59,580 nucleotides of DNA from Arenibacter nanhaiticus (GTDB lineage Bacteria > Bacteroidota > Bacteroidia > Flavobacteriales > Flavobacteriaceae). Each line of letters begins with the position of its first letter. Position 1 is the first letter of the stretch. The DNA lies in assembly GCF_900141935.1 (NCBI RefSeq), contig NZ_FQYX01000026.1, forward strand, positions 1 through 59,580, read 5' to 3'. The translations under genes and the position numbers were made by a program. Of the stretch, positions 1 to 8,133 are shown in pieces. Under the pieces are notes generated by a model. That model was given only the letters and a program-made list of their open reading frames with translations. It searched no databases and was not told the origin of the DNA.

Positions 1-30
1 TGGACTACCTAATAAATTTGGTACTATTTT

Positions 31-921
31 TTATGCTACATTATGCATGTTTTTGATTTTTAGTTCGAATTCTTTTTCAGTCGGTGTTTTATAGTCCAAG
101 GCAGAATGTATTCTAACATTATTATACCAATTAATGTAGTTTTCAATAATTTGGTAAGCTTGAAAATAGGTTTTAAAGTTGTGCCTATGGATACATTCAT
201 ATTTTATGGTCTTAAAGAAACTTTCAGCTACGGCATTATCCCAACAGTTCCCTTTCCGGCTCATACTTTGAGTTGTTTTGCAACTTAAGCTTAACAGGCT
301 TGTTATTTTATTTGAAGCATACTGGCTCCCTCGGTCGGAATGGAAAATATGATTATCCGATATTTCTCTTCTTTTTCTGGCTAAGATCCAAGCCTTGTAT
401 ACTGTGTTTTCAGTGCTCATATCTTCACTTAAAACCCAAGATAACACCTTCCTATCTGCTAAATCCAAAATTGTTGTTAGGTAATTCCAATGGCTTCCAA
501 TTTTGATATAAGTGATATCAGATACCCATTTTTCACCTAGATAATCACTGGTAAAGTCTCTTGCCAATAGATTTGCTGCAACTGGGAACGAATGTTGTGA
601 GTCAGTTGTAGTTCCCCTGAATTTTCTGCTTAAAATACTTTTTAATCCCATTTGTTTCATCAAATAAGCTATATAGGACCTACTATAAAACATTCCTTGT
701 CTTTCCAATACTTTTTGGATTCTTAAACTGCCATATATCTGGTTACTGTCGTGATATATTTCTTGTATGCTTTGTTTTAAAATTTCTAGGCTGGAATTAG
801 TGGTATTGGTGTTCCTCGTTCTTAGCCATGTATAGTAAGCATTTTTACTGACTCGCATGATTTTACACATCTTTTCAACAGGAAATTTGTCCTTATGATC
901 CTTTATGAATCTATATCTCAT
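31..921 (-). CDS. IS3-family transposase orfB (DDE catalytic subunit)
   Basis: This 296-aa protein is the catalytic part of an IS3-type transposase, which cuts and joins DNA through an RNase H-like rve domain. An HTH_21 segment occupies roughly residues 45-110 (HDSNQIYGSLRI). The DDE triad is visible: Asp in WVSDITYIK, Asp in HSDRGSQYAS and Glu in NCWDNAVAESFFKTIK. The ATG overlaps the orfA stop as ATGA, so it could be reached by translational coupling. The -1 frame is also open all the way back to an A AAA AAG slippery site in orfA, so an OrfAB fusion by frameshifting is the likelier active product. No internal stop is seen. Confidence 0.92.
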   Translation of the reverse strand: MRYRFIKDHKDKFPVEKMCKIMRVSKNAYYTWLRTRNTNTTNSSLEILKQSIQEIYHDSNQIYGSLRIQKVLERQGMFYSRSYIAYLMKQMGLKSILSRKFRGTTTDSQHSFPVAANLLARDFTSDYLGEKWVSDITYIKIGSHWNYLTTILDLADRKVLSWVLSEDMSTENTVYKAWILARKRREISDNHIFHSDRGSQYASNKITSLLSLSCKTTQSMSRKGNCWDNAVAESFFKTIKYECIHRHNFKTYFQAYQIIENYINWYNNVRIHSALDYKTPTEKEFELKIKNMHNVA

Positions 922-1196
922 CTGTCGCTCTTGGAAAAGATGCTCACCGCCTTTTTTAAAATATCACGCTCTAATTTTGTTTCCTTTAACTCTTTTTCTA
1001 GAGCCTTGATTCTTAGTGCCTCTTTGGTCTCCTCAATAGCTTGTGGGTTACCATTTGTGATTGCCATCCTTTTCCACCTGTTAATTGAGGCCTGGCTAAC
1101 TCCATATTCTTCTGACAAGGACTTAACAGGCCGCCCTGCATTTACTAACTCTACAATAGTGGTTTTGAATTCCCGGTCGTAACTTCTTTTATCCAT
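918..1196 (-). CDS. IS3-family transposase orfA (DNA-binding subunit)
   Basis: This 92-aa HTH protein is typical of IS3-family OrfA. A helix-turn-helix lies at about residues 27-48 (SLSEEYGVSQASINRWKR), followed by a leucine-rich coiled coil of the LEKELKETKLERDILKKA type used for dimerisation. The last codons contain the slippery heptamer at 951-957 in the correct phase for a -1 shift into orfB. OrfA alone would bind the inverted repeats; the OrfAB fusion would be the transposase. The length is normal for the family. Confidence 0.9.
   Translation of the reverse strand: MDKRSYDREFKTTIVELVNAGRPVKSLSEEYGVSQASINRWKRMAITNGNPQAIEETKEALRIKALEKELKETKLERDILKKAVSIFSKSDR
951..957 (-). other. -1 programmed frameshift slippery site (A AAA AAG) in IS3 orfA
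   Basis: On the minus strand the orfA frame reads TTA AAA AAG GCG. This puts an A AAA AAG heptamer in exactly the phase needed for tandem -1 slippage. After slippage the frame reads GGC GGT GAG CAT and stays open through the orfB ATG at 921. IS3-family elements are known to make OrfAB by this mechanism; its use here is inferred from phase and motif. Confidence 0.75.
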
Positions 1197-1251
1197 ATTA
1201 CAAATTTAAGTTTATCACATAAATCCGTACCAACTAAATTAGACATTCCAG

Positions 1252-2190
1252 TTAGGTATTATCAGAGAGTCAAATACGTCAAGAGCAATTGAGTTAAGAG
1301 GGTTGTTGCATGAGAGGTATAAGAAAGAATGTACCACAATATTGATTGGCTCTGATGCGGCTTGTGATTTTAGTATAAATGAGGGAATAAAAGAGCTTTC
1401 AGATTTAATTCTAAAAAGAGGTCAAAGAGTAGTACTAATAATTGTACAGGCACTAACAGCTGGCAAGGATTTAGGTATTCTTAAAGAAAAGGTGCGTTTC
1501 GGTATTGAACCTAGAGATAAACAGTTAGCCAATGGTGCTCAAGGTATTACTGGTCGTTTCTGTGGATATCATAATAACCGGAATTTCAAATTAATGGCAA
1601 GCATTGGTCTATTACAGCATTATGCACAATTTGAACAAGATTGGGAGATATTTGCAGATGAAGATTGGCGTAACAACTTGTTTAATCACAATGTGAAAGG
1701 ATTAAGCACGCATACCAAGTTTGTAAAAACGCAAACAGAGGGATCATTTATACCAGTAAAGCATATAGATACCCTGTCATATGAACAACTGTTAACAGAG
1801 GAGGGACGCGATACGTTGTCATTTATAGATAATGATGCGTATCATCGATTGTTGGACTATTTTGAATCACACTTTTATGATGTTTCTACAAAGGGAACAC
1901 GCTTTAAGCAGAAAGGTGTTACTGTACGTATTGCATCTGCTTATAATGCGACCAGTAATCGAGTGTATCGTAACTGGAATTGTACTTTAGAGAGTGATTT
2001 TGGAAACATCTTCTTTAAAAAGAACCCCTATCAGTATGGTATTTTAATAAGCAACTATCCAGTTGGTGATGAGCGTAACACTTTAGGTTTCACGGGAATT
2101 AAAATCATCCAGTCCGGTAAGAAGGAATGGCGCAACCAGGAAACCAGTGTGCAGAATAATTCTATGTATTGGAATAATGATGTTGCATAG
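1252..2190 (+). pseudogene. 5'-truncated superfamily 2 helicase, C-terminal fragment
   Basis: The frame is open from the IS3 border (TTA GGT ATT at 1252) to a stop at 2190, with no proper start codon; the first usable one is a TTG at 1303. The fragment resembles the second RecA-like domain of an SF2 helicase. A strand segment VVLIIVQAL is followed by a motif V-like TAGKDLG and a motif VI-like QGITGRFCGYH. The remaining 200 residues are a C-terminal extension I cannot place. Walker A and B motifs are absent because the 5' part was lost at the IS3 element. It lies beside a broken recombinase, which fits a decayed mobile element. The helicase assignment rests on two short motifs. Confidence 0.65.
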
Positions 2191-2243
2191 TGTCCTTTGT
2201 CAGCAGGTTGATCTTTACCGAACAGTGGACTAATATCATCCAA

Positions 2244-2897
2244 CTAAATACTAGCCCTATGCTCTCTTATTGGCAAGATAGAATTTTCGTTTAGTTTCTC
2301 CTTAGCCGCAAAAACATCCATAAGATTCTGCATGTCCTCCCCAATTTTCTTTTCCAATACCCTTGCGTAAATTTGGGTTGTGGTCAGTTTGGTATGCCCC
2401 AATAATTTTGAAACAGTTTCTATTGGCACTCCATTAGAAAGCGTTACGGTAGTGGCAAATGTATGGCGGGCATCATGGAAGGTTATATTCTTATGAATAT
2501 TACATGCTTTGGTAATAACCTTTAAATAGCTATTCGTTTTTTGGTTACTAAGCACCGGGAGTAATTTACCGCCTGGATGATGCGCCATTTCATCCGAATA
2601 TTTTTCAATGATAGCCCTCGCTTTGGGTAGTAGTGGAATCTTTACTATTTCGTTGGTCTTTGCCCTTTTAGTGAATAACCAATAATTTTCGTCATTGCCT
2701 AAAACCATTTGATTGGTCATTAGTTCTTTGATATCTATATAAGATAGGCCGGTATAACATGAAAATAGAAATATGTTACGCACCTTTTCATATCCTGCGC
2801 CTTTGAAGGTTGTATTTTCAATAAGCTCGAGTTCCCTTTCGGCTAGGTTGGCGTTGATATATGCCATCCCCACCTTTTCCTTGCTCCTGTCGGGCAA
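2244..2897 (-). pseudogene. Tyrosine recombinase/integrase, N-terminally truncated
   Basis: The 217 residues match the catalytic domain of Bacteroidetes tyrosine recombinases of integrated elements. Visible motifs are FLFSCYTGLSYIDI (the region of the first catalytic Arg), the HDARHTFAT box carrying His and Arg, LGHTKLTTTQIYARV with the second His and the nucleophilic Tyr, and a lysine-rich beta-hairpin (FTKRAKTNEIVKIPL). The SAM-like DNA-binding domain and arm-binding domain, normally about 200 residues, are missing. The sequence stops resembling an integrase close to the reported start, so the gene is probably broken near 2885-2897. It is probably what remains of the island's integrase and unlikely to be active. 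Confidence 0.8.
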
Positions 2898-3188
2898 TTA
2901 CGGGCATCAAATCCTGCAATTCGATGACCAAAGAAAGATTGCTCACATTGAAGGAAGAAAGGCTATTATACAGGATTTAAACGGGGGTTTTGACGAACAC
3001 CCAAACGTCTAAAAAGGATTTCAGAAATGGTCTAAAAAAGAAAGAAACACAAAGTAAATTGCGCCCTCTCCGATTTTTGTTTTACCCTAATCTGCCTGAA
3101 CACTACAAAAACAGCACAGGATCCACGCGCAAAGTTCTTGGGTAAGATTTGGGGCTAATTTTTTATCAAAGTCATATTATAAACCATT

Positions 3189-4298
3189 TTAAAACACGCT
3201 TAAATTTATCTCATAATGCACTCCGCGTCCAGCCCCCATTGGGATTAAACATTGTTTTTCAACCAGTTCCTGTAAATCTCGGGTAGCAGTTGCCTTGGAA
3301 GTTTTGGCGATGGACATATATTTCTTAGCCGTCATTCCCCCTTTAAATCCTTCGATGCCATTGGCGAGCATTTTCATAATTACCTTTAATTGACGTTCAT
3401 TTAATTTCAATTTAAATTTATCAAGAAATCTGGCCTTTTCCAGAGTAAACCTTATAAGGGTCTTGGCCTGTTTTTGGGCATTCAAAATAGCTTGAGAAAA
3501 ATAACAGATCCACTCAGTAATATCCAATGTTCTTTGGGCTTGTTTAAGCGCATCGTAATAGGCCATTTTATCTTTCTCTATTGAGGTGGAGATACTCAAA
3601 ATCAGCGGTCTCCCTAATGATTCCGAAAGACATTTTTCTGCTATGGCACGACCTATGCGACCATTTCCGTCTTCAAAAGGGTGTATAGATTCAAAGTACA
3701 AATGGGCAATAGCTGTTTTGATCAAGCTCTCTTTGATGTTCTTGGAGTCTACACTATATGCGTTGTACCAATTGACAAACTCAGCCATTTCTTTTTTAAG
3801 TATATCTGATGGGGGAGCTTCGTAATGAACAACCTCCCTACCAATACTACCCGAAATAATAACCATAGGATCCGTTCCAATTCTATACGTTCCTACTTTT
3901 ATAGTACGAGCGTTTGAAAATAAAATCTGATGCCAGTTTATAATTAGGCTTTCTGATAACTTCGTTGCATAATTTTCACGAACTTCAACCATCAGTTCAG
4001 CAATACCTTTCGCCTTAATATCTCTGACGTTGGATGATATAGCATGAAACCCCAAACGGTTTTGGATGGAGGACATCACATCTTGCCGACTATGATACTC
4101 CCCCTCTATCTCCGAAGTTTTTATGGCTTCATTGATCATAAATTGAAGAATGGCTTCTTGTTGTTCTTCTTTGGTTAAACCATCAATCAAACCTTTAACT
4201 TCACCAGTTTCCATAGCAAATTCTAAAACGAGTTCATCAATTATTGATGCATCATATGTGAAATTAGGCCAGTTTTTATGTTGCCAATTGTATTGCAT
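3189..4298 (-). CDS. Fic family AMP-transferase with N-terminal inhibitory helix and C-terminal winged helix
   Basis: This 369-aa Fic enzyme would transfer AMP, or another nucleotide moiety, to a hydroxyl side chain of a target protein. The N-terminus (YNWQHKNWPNFTYD) matches the DUF4172 module common in such proteins. An inhibitory motif fitting (S/T)xxxE(G/N) is present near residue 60 as TSEIEG, making this a class II, self-inhibited Fic. The catalytic loop HPFEDGNGRIGR is complete at about residues 205-216. The last 60 residues form a winged-helix-like segment (AKTSKATATRDLQELVEK) suited to DNA binding. The start codon lies inside a dyad operator (4298-4326), which suggests autoregulation. 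It looks intact amid decayed neighbours; the target protein is unknown. Confidence 0.92.
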   Translation of the reverse strand: MQYNWQHKNWPNFTYDASIIDELVLEFAMETGEVKGLIDGLTKEEQQEAILQFMINEAIKTSEIEGEYHSRQDVMSSIQNRLGFHAISSNVRDIKAKGIAELMVEVRENYATKLSESLIINWHQILFSNARTIKVGTYRIGTDPMVIISGSIGREVVHYEAPPSDILKKEMAEFVNWYNAYSVDSKNIKESLIKTAIAHLYFESIHPFEDGNGRIGRAIAEKCLSESLGRPLILSISTSIEKDKMAYYDALKQAQRTLDITEWICYFSQAILNAQKQAKTLIRFTLEKARFLDKFKLKLNERQLKVIMKMLANGIEGFKGGMTAKKYMSIAKTSKATATRDLQELVEKQCLIPMGAGRGVHYEINLSVF

Positions 4299-4370
4299 GA
4301 GCCAATTTAAAGTTGTTATCGGCTCAAATATAGCAAAAATATGAGCCGATTAATGTTATTAATCGGCTCA
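4298..4370 (-). promoter_or_regulatory. fic promoter with two matching 29-bp dyad operators
   Basis: Two inverted repeats share one architecture, a 9-bp half-site, an 11-bp spacer and a 9-bp half-site. Dyad A is TGAGCCAAT at 4298-4306 with ATCGGCTCA at 4318-4326. Dyad B is TGAGCCGAT at 4342-4350 with ATCGGCTCA at 4362-4370; its arms pair over 14 bp. Their centres are 44 bp apart. On the minus strand a Bacteroidetes -7 box TATTTTTG (complement of 4334-4341) lies between them. Dyad A therefore covers the leader and start codon and dyad B the -33 region. The Fic protein's own C-terminal winged helix is the obvious candidate ligand; that is inference. Confidence 0.7.
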
Positions 4371-5318
4371 TAAGGTATAATTCCATATTTTATCAGTAAA
4401 TCTTTTGTTTCCCATTATCCCTTTTAAATGAGACGTATATGGTTTTTAGTTGATATCATTAAAAGTATTTTTGTACCCCATGTGTACCTCAAAGCGTGGG
4501 AACCCTAGTAAAATAAGGGCTCGTTACTTTCTGTATCGGCAAATAAAAAAGTTTAGGAATATTGGATTTAGAAGTGATTATTTAGGGATACGTCCCTATT
4601 GCTATCGGGGTTTTAGAAATGATTGTTTCTGTTTATCTGACTTTAAAGTTTAGAAAAACTTTAAATTTTATTTTTTCTTTCCTTATATCAGTAACAATTG
4701 TTGTAGCAATTTATATTATAATTCAAATATTAATTAAAGAAAAAATCGTTTGCTAATCGAGTGGTTGACAGAGTCCACCCCTCAAATGCCTACACATTCA
4801 CGAATACCTTATTCTAAGAATAAAAATGCATGGCTACACCGCTGTACCCTTCGCCTTCTCTTAGGGCAGGCCAAGCGGGTCTCGCCCCCCTGAATAGATC
4901 GAGGTAAATATACAGCGGTTCAATAATGAAGCTTAACGTTTGTTGTATTCGATTAAACTAACATAACCTTTCCTCTTTAACCGTTTTACGGTGATTGTAG
5001 TACGCAGTATTGGGCTACTGCCCATCCCCCATTACTCATTGCTTTATTATTGTTATTCATAGGTATTCGTGAATGCTATGCATTTCTAGCACGACTACAG
5101 GCGAAGGCATTGGTCTTTAAATATTGATAAAATATCCTACAATTTGCTACCTTAAAATCCAAACCTCTCCAATACCAAGTCATCAGATTCTAAAGTTACG
5201 GCACGAAAAACTTTCCTTAATCAATTTAAACTAAGTTAGAAGTTGTTATTTTTAAGCGAAATGGAGTTGCTGCGCAAACTACCGTTGTATCCAATACCTA
5301 AACATAAGATGTAAATAG
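4371..5318. other. Gene-poor spacer between fic and the esterase
   Basis: I see no convincing gene here. A 67-codon frame at 4450-4653 has no recognisable family and looks like chance. Short blocks recur in opposite orientation: CATTCACGAATACCT at 4795-4809 returns as its reverse complement at 5061-5075, and AAATGCAT at 4824-4831 recurs beside it near 5077-5085, but with block order changed. This suggests remnants of a small mobile element or rearranged repeats. Confidence 0.45.
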
Positions 5319-6593
5319 ATGAATAAATTTTATATACAGATTGCTATTTTTACTCTTTTCAATACTGTTCTATTTGGACAAAATAATTTGAATAAAGTGG
5401 AAATTGGAAATAGATATCAATTCACATCTGAAATTTTGAGTGAGGAAAGAGAATTTCAAGTTTATTTACCTCCTACATATTACTTTAATGATAAAAATAA
5501 TTATCCAGTTATTTATTTATTAGATGGGGATTATAATTTCCATTATGTTACAGGTTTGGTTGAACTAATGTCCAGTGTAAGTGGAAAGATTCCTGAATTT
5601 ATTGTTGTTGGGATTGCTGATAAAGGAGCTTCAAAATACAGAAAGAATTGTACTCCTAATGACATAGAAGGAAGGAATGGAAATGCTGAAAATTATATAA
5701 GATTCATTGATAGTGAGTTAAAACCTCTAATAGAGGAGAAATTTAGAACAGCTGATTATAACATACTTATCGGGCAATCTATCGGTGGGTTATTTGTGAC
5801 AAATTTTCATCTACAAAAGCCCGATTCTTTTAAAGCCTTTATTGCAATAGATCCAGCATTGTGGCTTGGTGAATACGAAATTGTCCATCGTGCAGATTCA
5901 ATTTACAAGGAAAAAAAATCATTGTCGACGTCCTACTATATTTCCTCTTCCAACGCCCAAGGAATGGGGATAGATAAATATGAGGAAGTTCTGGAAACAC
6001 ATTTCACAGGTAGCAGAAATTGGAAGTATTTTAATCTTGAAGAAGAAAACCACAACTCTGTAGGTTTACCAACTATAAAAAAATCATTTGAGGATCTATT
6101 TAAAAATTGGAGTATTTCAGAAAGCCAATTCAAATCATTTAACAGTGCAAATGATGTGATTAACCATTACAAAGAATTGTCTAAAACGTATTCTTCCATC
6201 GTTTCAATTCATCCCTATTTTTTAGGTAATATTATCTATTATTATTTCAATCGCAATAAAAAAGAAGATTTACTAATTCTTGAAAATGGTATTAAAGAAC
6301 ATTTCCCAAGTTCACTAGAGGAATATTATCATCAACTTGCGTTTAATTATTTCGAAAATAAAGAGTATCAAAAAGCAATTGAAAATTATAAGAAAAGTAT
6401 CACCTATAATTCTTCTTCCTTCAATGCATATGATGGTCTCTCTAAAGTTTATTTGGCATTAGGCGATTATGATAATGCACTTTTATCTAGTGAAAAATCC
6501 ATTGAATTGGCTAAATCTAGTAACGCACGCCAATGGATGCTAAATCAATTAAACGCAAGTTTAGAGAATATACAAAAGGAAGCAAAAATGTAA
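5319..6593 (+). CDS. Secreted alpha/beta-hydrolase (esterase D/Fes type) with C-terminal TPRs
   Basis: This 424-aa protein starts with a signal peptide (MNKFYIQIAIFTLFNTVLFGQ) and carries a putative-esterase (PF00756-like) domain over about residues 30-275. The order is typical: VYLPPTYY, YPVIYLLDGD, and the nucleophile elbow GQSIGG near residue 154, with DPALWLGE after it and a His candidate in EEENHNSVGLPT. Residues about 335-410 hold TPR-like helices (YYHQLAFNYFENKEYQKAIENY, SSFNAYDGLSKVYLALGDYDNAL). Such esterases hydrolyse siderophore, feruloyl or acetyl esters; the substrate cannot be read here. The gene stands alone, with a repeat-rich segment directly downstream. Confidence 0.85.
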   Translation: MNKFYIQIAIFTLFNTVLFGQNNLNKVEIGNRYQFTSEILSEEREFQVYLPPTYYFNDKNNYPVIYLLDGDYNFHYVTGLVELMSSVSGKIPEFIVVGIADKGASKYRKNCTPNDIEGRNGNAENYIRFIDSELKPLIEEKFRTADYNILIGQSIGGLFVTNFHLQKPDSFKAFIAIDPALWLGEYEIVHRADSIYKEKKSLSTSYYISSSNAQGMGIDKYEEVLETHFTGSRNWKYFNLEEENHNSVGLPTIKKSFEDLFKNWSISESQFKSFNSANDVINHYKELSKTYSSIVSIHPYFLGNIIYYYFNRNKKEDLLILENGIKEHFPSSLEEYYHQLAFNYFENKEYQKAIENYKKSITYNSSSFNAYDGLSKVYLALGDYDNALLSSEKSIELAKSSNARQWMLNQLNASLENIQKEAKM

Positions 6594-6607
6594 AGCATTC
6601 AACAACG

Positions 6608-6733
6608 GTTATCGGAAATAGGCGGCACCGTTAGAATGTTAATAATTAACTTGATCAACAATTTAAACCTAAGCACACAAATCCGCGTCCCCTACTCGCC
6701 GACTTGCGTTAACCGGGACCGTTATCGGAAATA
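6608..6733. repeat. 13-bp direct repeats bracketing a GC-richer segment (cassette-junction-like)
   Basis: GTTATCGGAAATA occurs at 6608-6620 and again at 6721-6733, directly after the esterase stop. The segment between contains GC-richer pieces (GGCGGCACCGTTAG and CGCCGACTTGCGTTAACCGGGACC) unlike the surrounding AT-rich spacer. Repeats ending in GTTA next to imperfect dyads recall gene-cassette recombination sites, but I could not fold a clean attC, so this is only a resemblance. Confidence 0.4.
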
Positions 6734-6882
6734 TAAAAGGTAATCCTAGATACACAATAATTCACAAAAAAAAACGATTTACTTACTAGGCCTGAGACTA
6801 AATCTATAAAAATCTGGAATATAAAAAATTAAATTTCAGTTTTGTGAAATACCTTTTAACGAATAGTTCCAAAAATTACACT

Positions 6883-7014
6883 ATGGCTTTAAATACAAAA
6901 TTATTAGGAGTTTTCATTTTGTTGTCCATCTCTACTTTTGCTATATACTTTAGCCCCATGGAAAAATGGAACACTGAAAAACATAAAATTATAACTGAAA
7001 AATTAACCGCTTAA
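6883..7014 (+). CDS. Possible small membrane peptide (43 aa)
   Basis: An ATG frame encodes a hydrophobic N-terminal stretch (KLLGVFILLSISTFAIYF) followed by a charged tail (MEKWNTEKHKIITEKLTA). This layout suits a single-pass inner-membrane peptide or an uncleaved signal anchor. There is no clear promoter, ribosome site or family match, and the flanks are non-coding. It may be real but is supported only by its composition. Confidence 0.3.
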   Translation: MALNTKLLGVFILLSISTFAIYFSPMEKWNTEKHKIITEKLTA

Positions 7015-7340
7015 ATTAATCGACGAAATTTAAAAGAATACTCTTGTTTTATAGGGGTCAAACCAACATTGGTAGATTATGGCAAAAATCTTGAAAATAT
7101 AAACCGAATAGAAAACATAATAAAAAACATTTCCTAGTAACTAAGATGTGTATAAAATTTGCTTCTTTTAGCCTAATCCAAGTTTGTTGAAATTTTGCCA
7201 ACTTCTGAAGTTCCATTGAAAATTTTTCCTTGACAAAATCGCAACATTTAATACACAAAAACGTTACGAATTCAAAAACATGACGCCTTGGGGTATACCT
7301 ATAGAATAATTGTTTTTAATATACCTTAGTGGCTTTAACA

Positions 7341-7371
7341 TTGTAGATATTCAATATAATGATTAACTTTG
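7341..7371 (+). promoter_or_regulatory. Bacteroidetes-type promoter (TTG / TAACTTTG)
   Basis: A TTG at 7341-7343 and a consensus -7 box TAACTTTG at 7364-7371 are separated by 20 bp, matching the flavobacterial housekeeping promoter. The ATG of a 39-codon frame follows 17 bp after the -7 box, giving a very short leader. Confidence 0.6.
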
Positions 7372-7387
7372 TAACACATTAATTTTA

Positions 7388-7507
7388 ATGCAAATGGCAG
7401 CAGTTTACTTTCAAAATACTAAAAAAAATCCTTTAGGGTTAGCGCTGTCATTATCTTACTTACATGACGATATTTTTTTAAAAAATTCAAAAGAGTTTAT
7501 TAATTAA
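7388..7507 (+). CDS. Small ORF (39 aa) in its own transcription unit
   Basis: The frame starts MQMAAVYFQNTKKNPLGLAL and ends LKNSKEFIN. It begins 17 bp after a consensus promoter and ends 1 bp before a 7-bp-stem hairpin, so promoter, frame and hairpin form a compact unit. I recognise no family. The peptide has a hydrophobic middle (LGLALSLSYL) and no cysteines. The RNA itself could instead be the product (a small RNA). Confidence 0.4.
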   Translation: MQMAAVYFQNTKKNPLGLALSLSYLHDDIFLKNSKEFIN

Positions 7508-7508
7508 T

Positions 7509-7531
7509 CCCTGTTACGACTCAAAACAGGG
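7509..7531 (+). terminator. Hairpin after the 39-aa ORF
   Basis: CCCTGTT (7509-7515) pairs with AACAGGG (7525-7531) around a 9-nt loop, 1 bp after the stop codon. The following sequence is pyrimidine-rich (CTACTCTTTATTATTCT) rather than a pure T-run, so termination would be moderate. Confidence 0.45.
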
Positions 7532-7680
7532 CTACTCTTTATTATTCTCAAATTTTAATCTTATTTTCTTTTTACCACTGCTATTAGCACTCAAAAACAG
7601 GAGCATAATATACCGTGCCCTATTTTGAATGATTGAGTCACAACTACGTGTATTAAGAAGGACATTCAAAAAAAAATATT

Positions 7681-8055
7681 ATGACAAAAAATGTAATTGT
7701 AACAACCGGAATATACGATATGATCAAAGAACATGTTCGAAGAAATAAAGTAACCAAACAAGAACAAGAGCTATTACTTTTAGAATTAAAAAACGCCAAA
7801 CAAGTATTTAGGCGAGACTTACCAGATGATATTGTTACGGTAAACCGACGTGTAAAAATTAAAGATCATACTGAAAACAAAGAAAAAGAATATATGTTTG
7901 TGGCATCCACTAAAACAAACAATAAAAAAGGAAAATCATCTATTTTATGCGATGTTGCCGTTGCTACAGTTGGTAGACAGGTAGGCGATATAATAAATTG
8001 GCCTTTTAAGGATGGGGAAAGAAAACTAGAGATTTTAATGGTTGAAAATATTTAA
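7681..8055 (+). CDS. Rnk-like GreA/GreB C-terminal domain protein
   Basis: The 124-aa protein has a short helical N-terminal part (EQELLLLELKNAKQVFRRDLPDDIVTVNRRVKIKD) and then the GreA/GreB C-terminal fold. Its typical ending is seen in SILCDVAVATVGRQVGDIINWPFKDGERKLEILMVE. It lacks the long coiled coil of true Gre factors, as Rnk-type RNA-polymerase-binding regulators do. It probably binds RNA polymerase near the secondary channel. The gene stands alone with a strong intrinsic terminator after it. Confidence 0.8.
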   Translation: MTKNVIVTTGIYDMIKEHVRRNKVTKQEQELLLLELKNAKQVFRRDLPDDIVTVNRRVKIKDHTENKEKEYMFVASTKTNNKKGKSSILCDVAVATVGRQVGDIINWPFKDGERKLEILMVENI

Positions 8056-8069
8056 CCATCAAAAACGAG

Positions 8070-8111
8070 AAAAAGAGTCTTTGTTTTAATAACGCAAAAG
8101 CTCTTTTTTTT
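8070..8111 (+). terminator. Intrinsic terminator of the Rnk-like gene
   Basis: AAAAAGAG-CTTTG pairs with CAAAAG-CTCTTTTT, followed directly by a run of eight T residues. It starts 15 bp after the stop codon. Confidence 0.8.
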
Positions 8112-8133
8112 AGTTTGGATTGGGTCTGTAAAG

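Larger units (their letters stand above)
1..1250 (-). mobile_element. IS3-family insertion sequence, apparently complete
   Basis: The two ends form imperfect terminal inverted repeats: the left end begins TGGACTACCTAAT and the right end, read inward, begins TGGAATGTCTAAT, and both continue to a GTTGGTAC/TTTGGTAC block. Between them lie two overlapping minus-strand reading frames with IS3-family orfA and orfB character. The left end coincides with the first base of the window, so the left target duplication cannot be seen. The right end interrupts a helicase reading frame that stays open up to base 1252. Confidence 0.85.

Noticed and set aside
4450-4653. 67-codon plus-strand frame between fic and the esterase
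   Set aside because: No family signal, odd composition, no promoter or ribosome site, and it lies in repeat-rich spacer.
7058-7258. 66-codon minus-strand frame rich in Phe, Leu and Cys
   Set aside because: Composition follows AT-rich non-coding DNA; no homology, no start signals, no partner gene.
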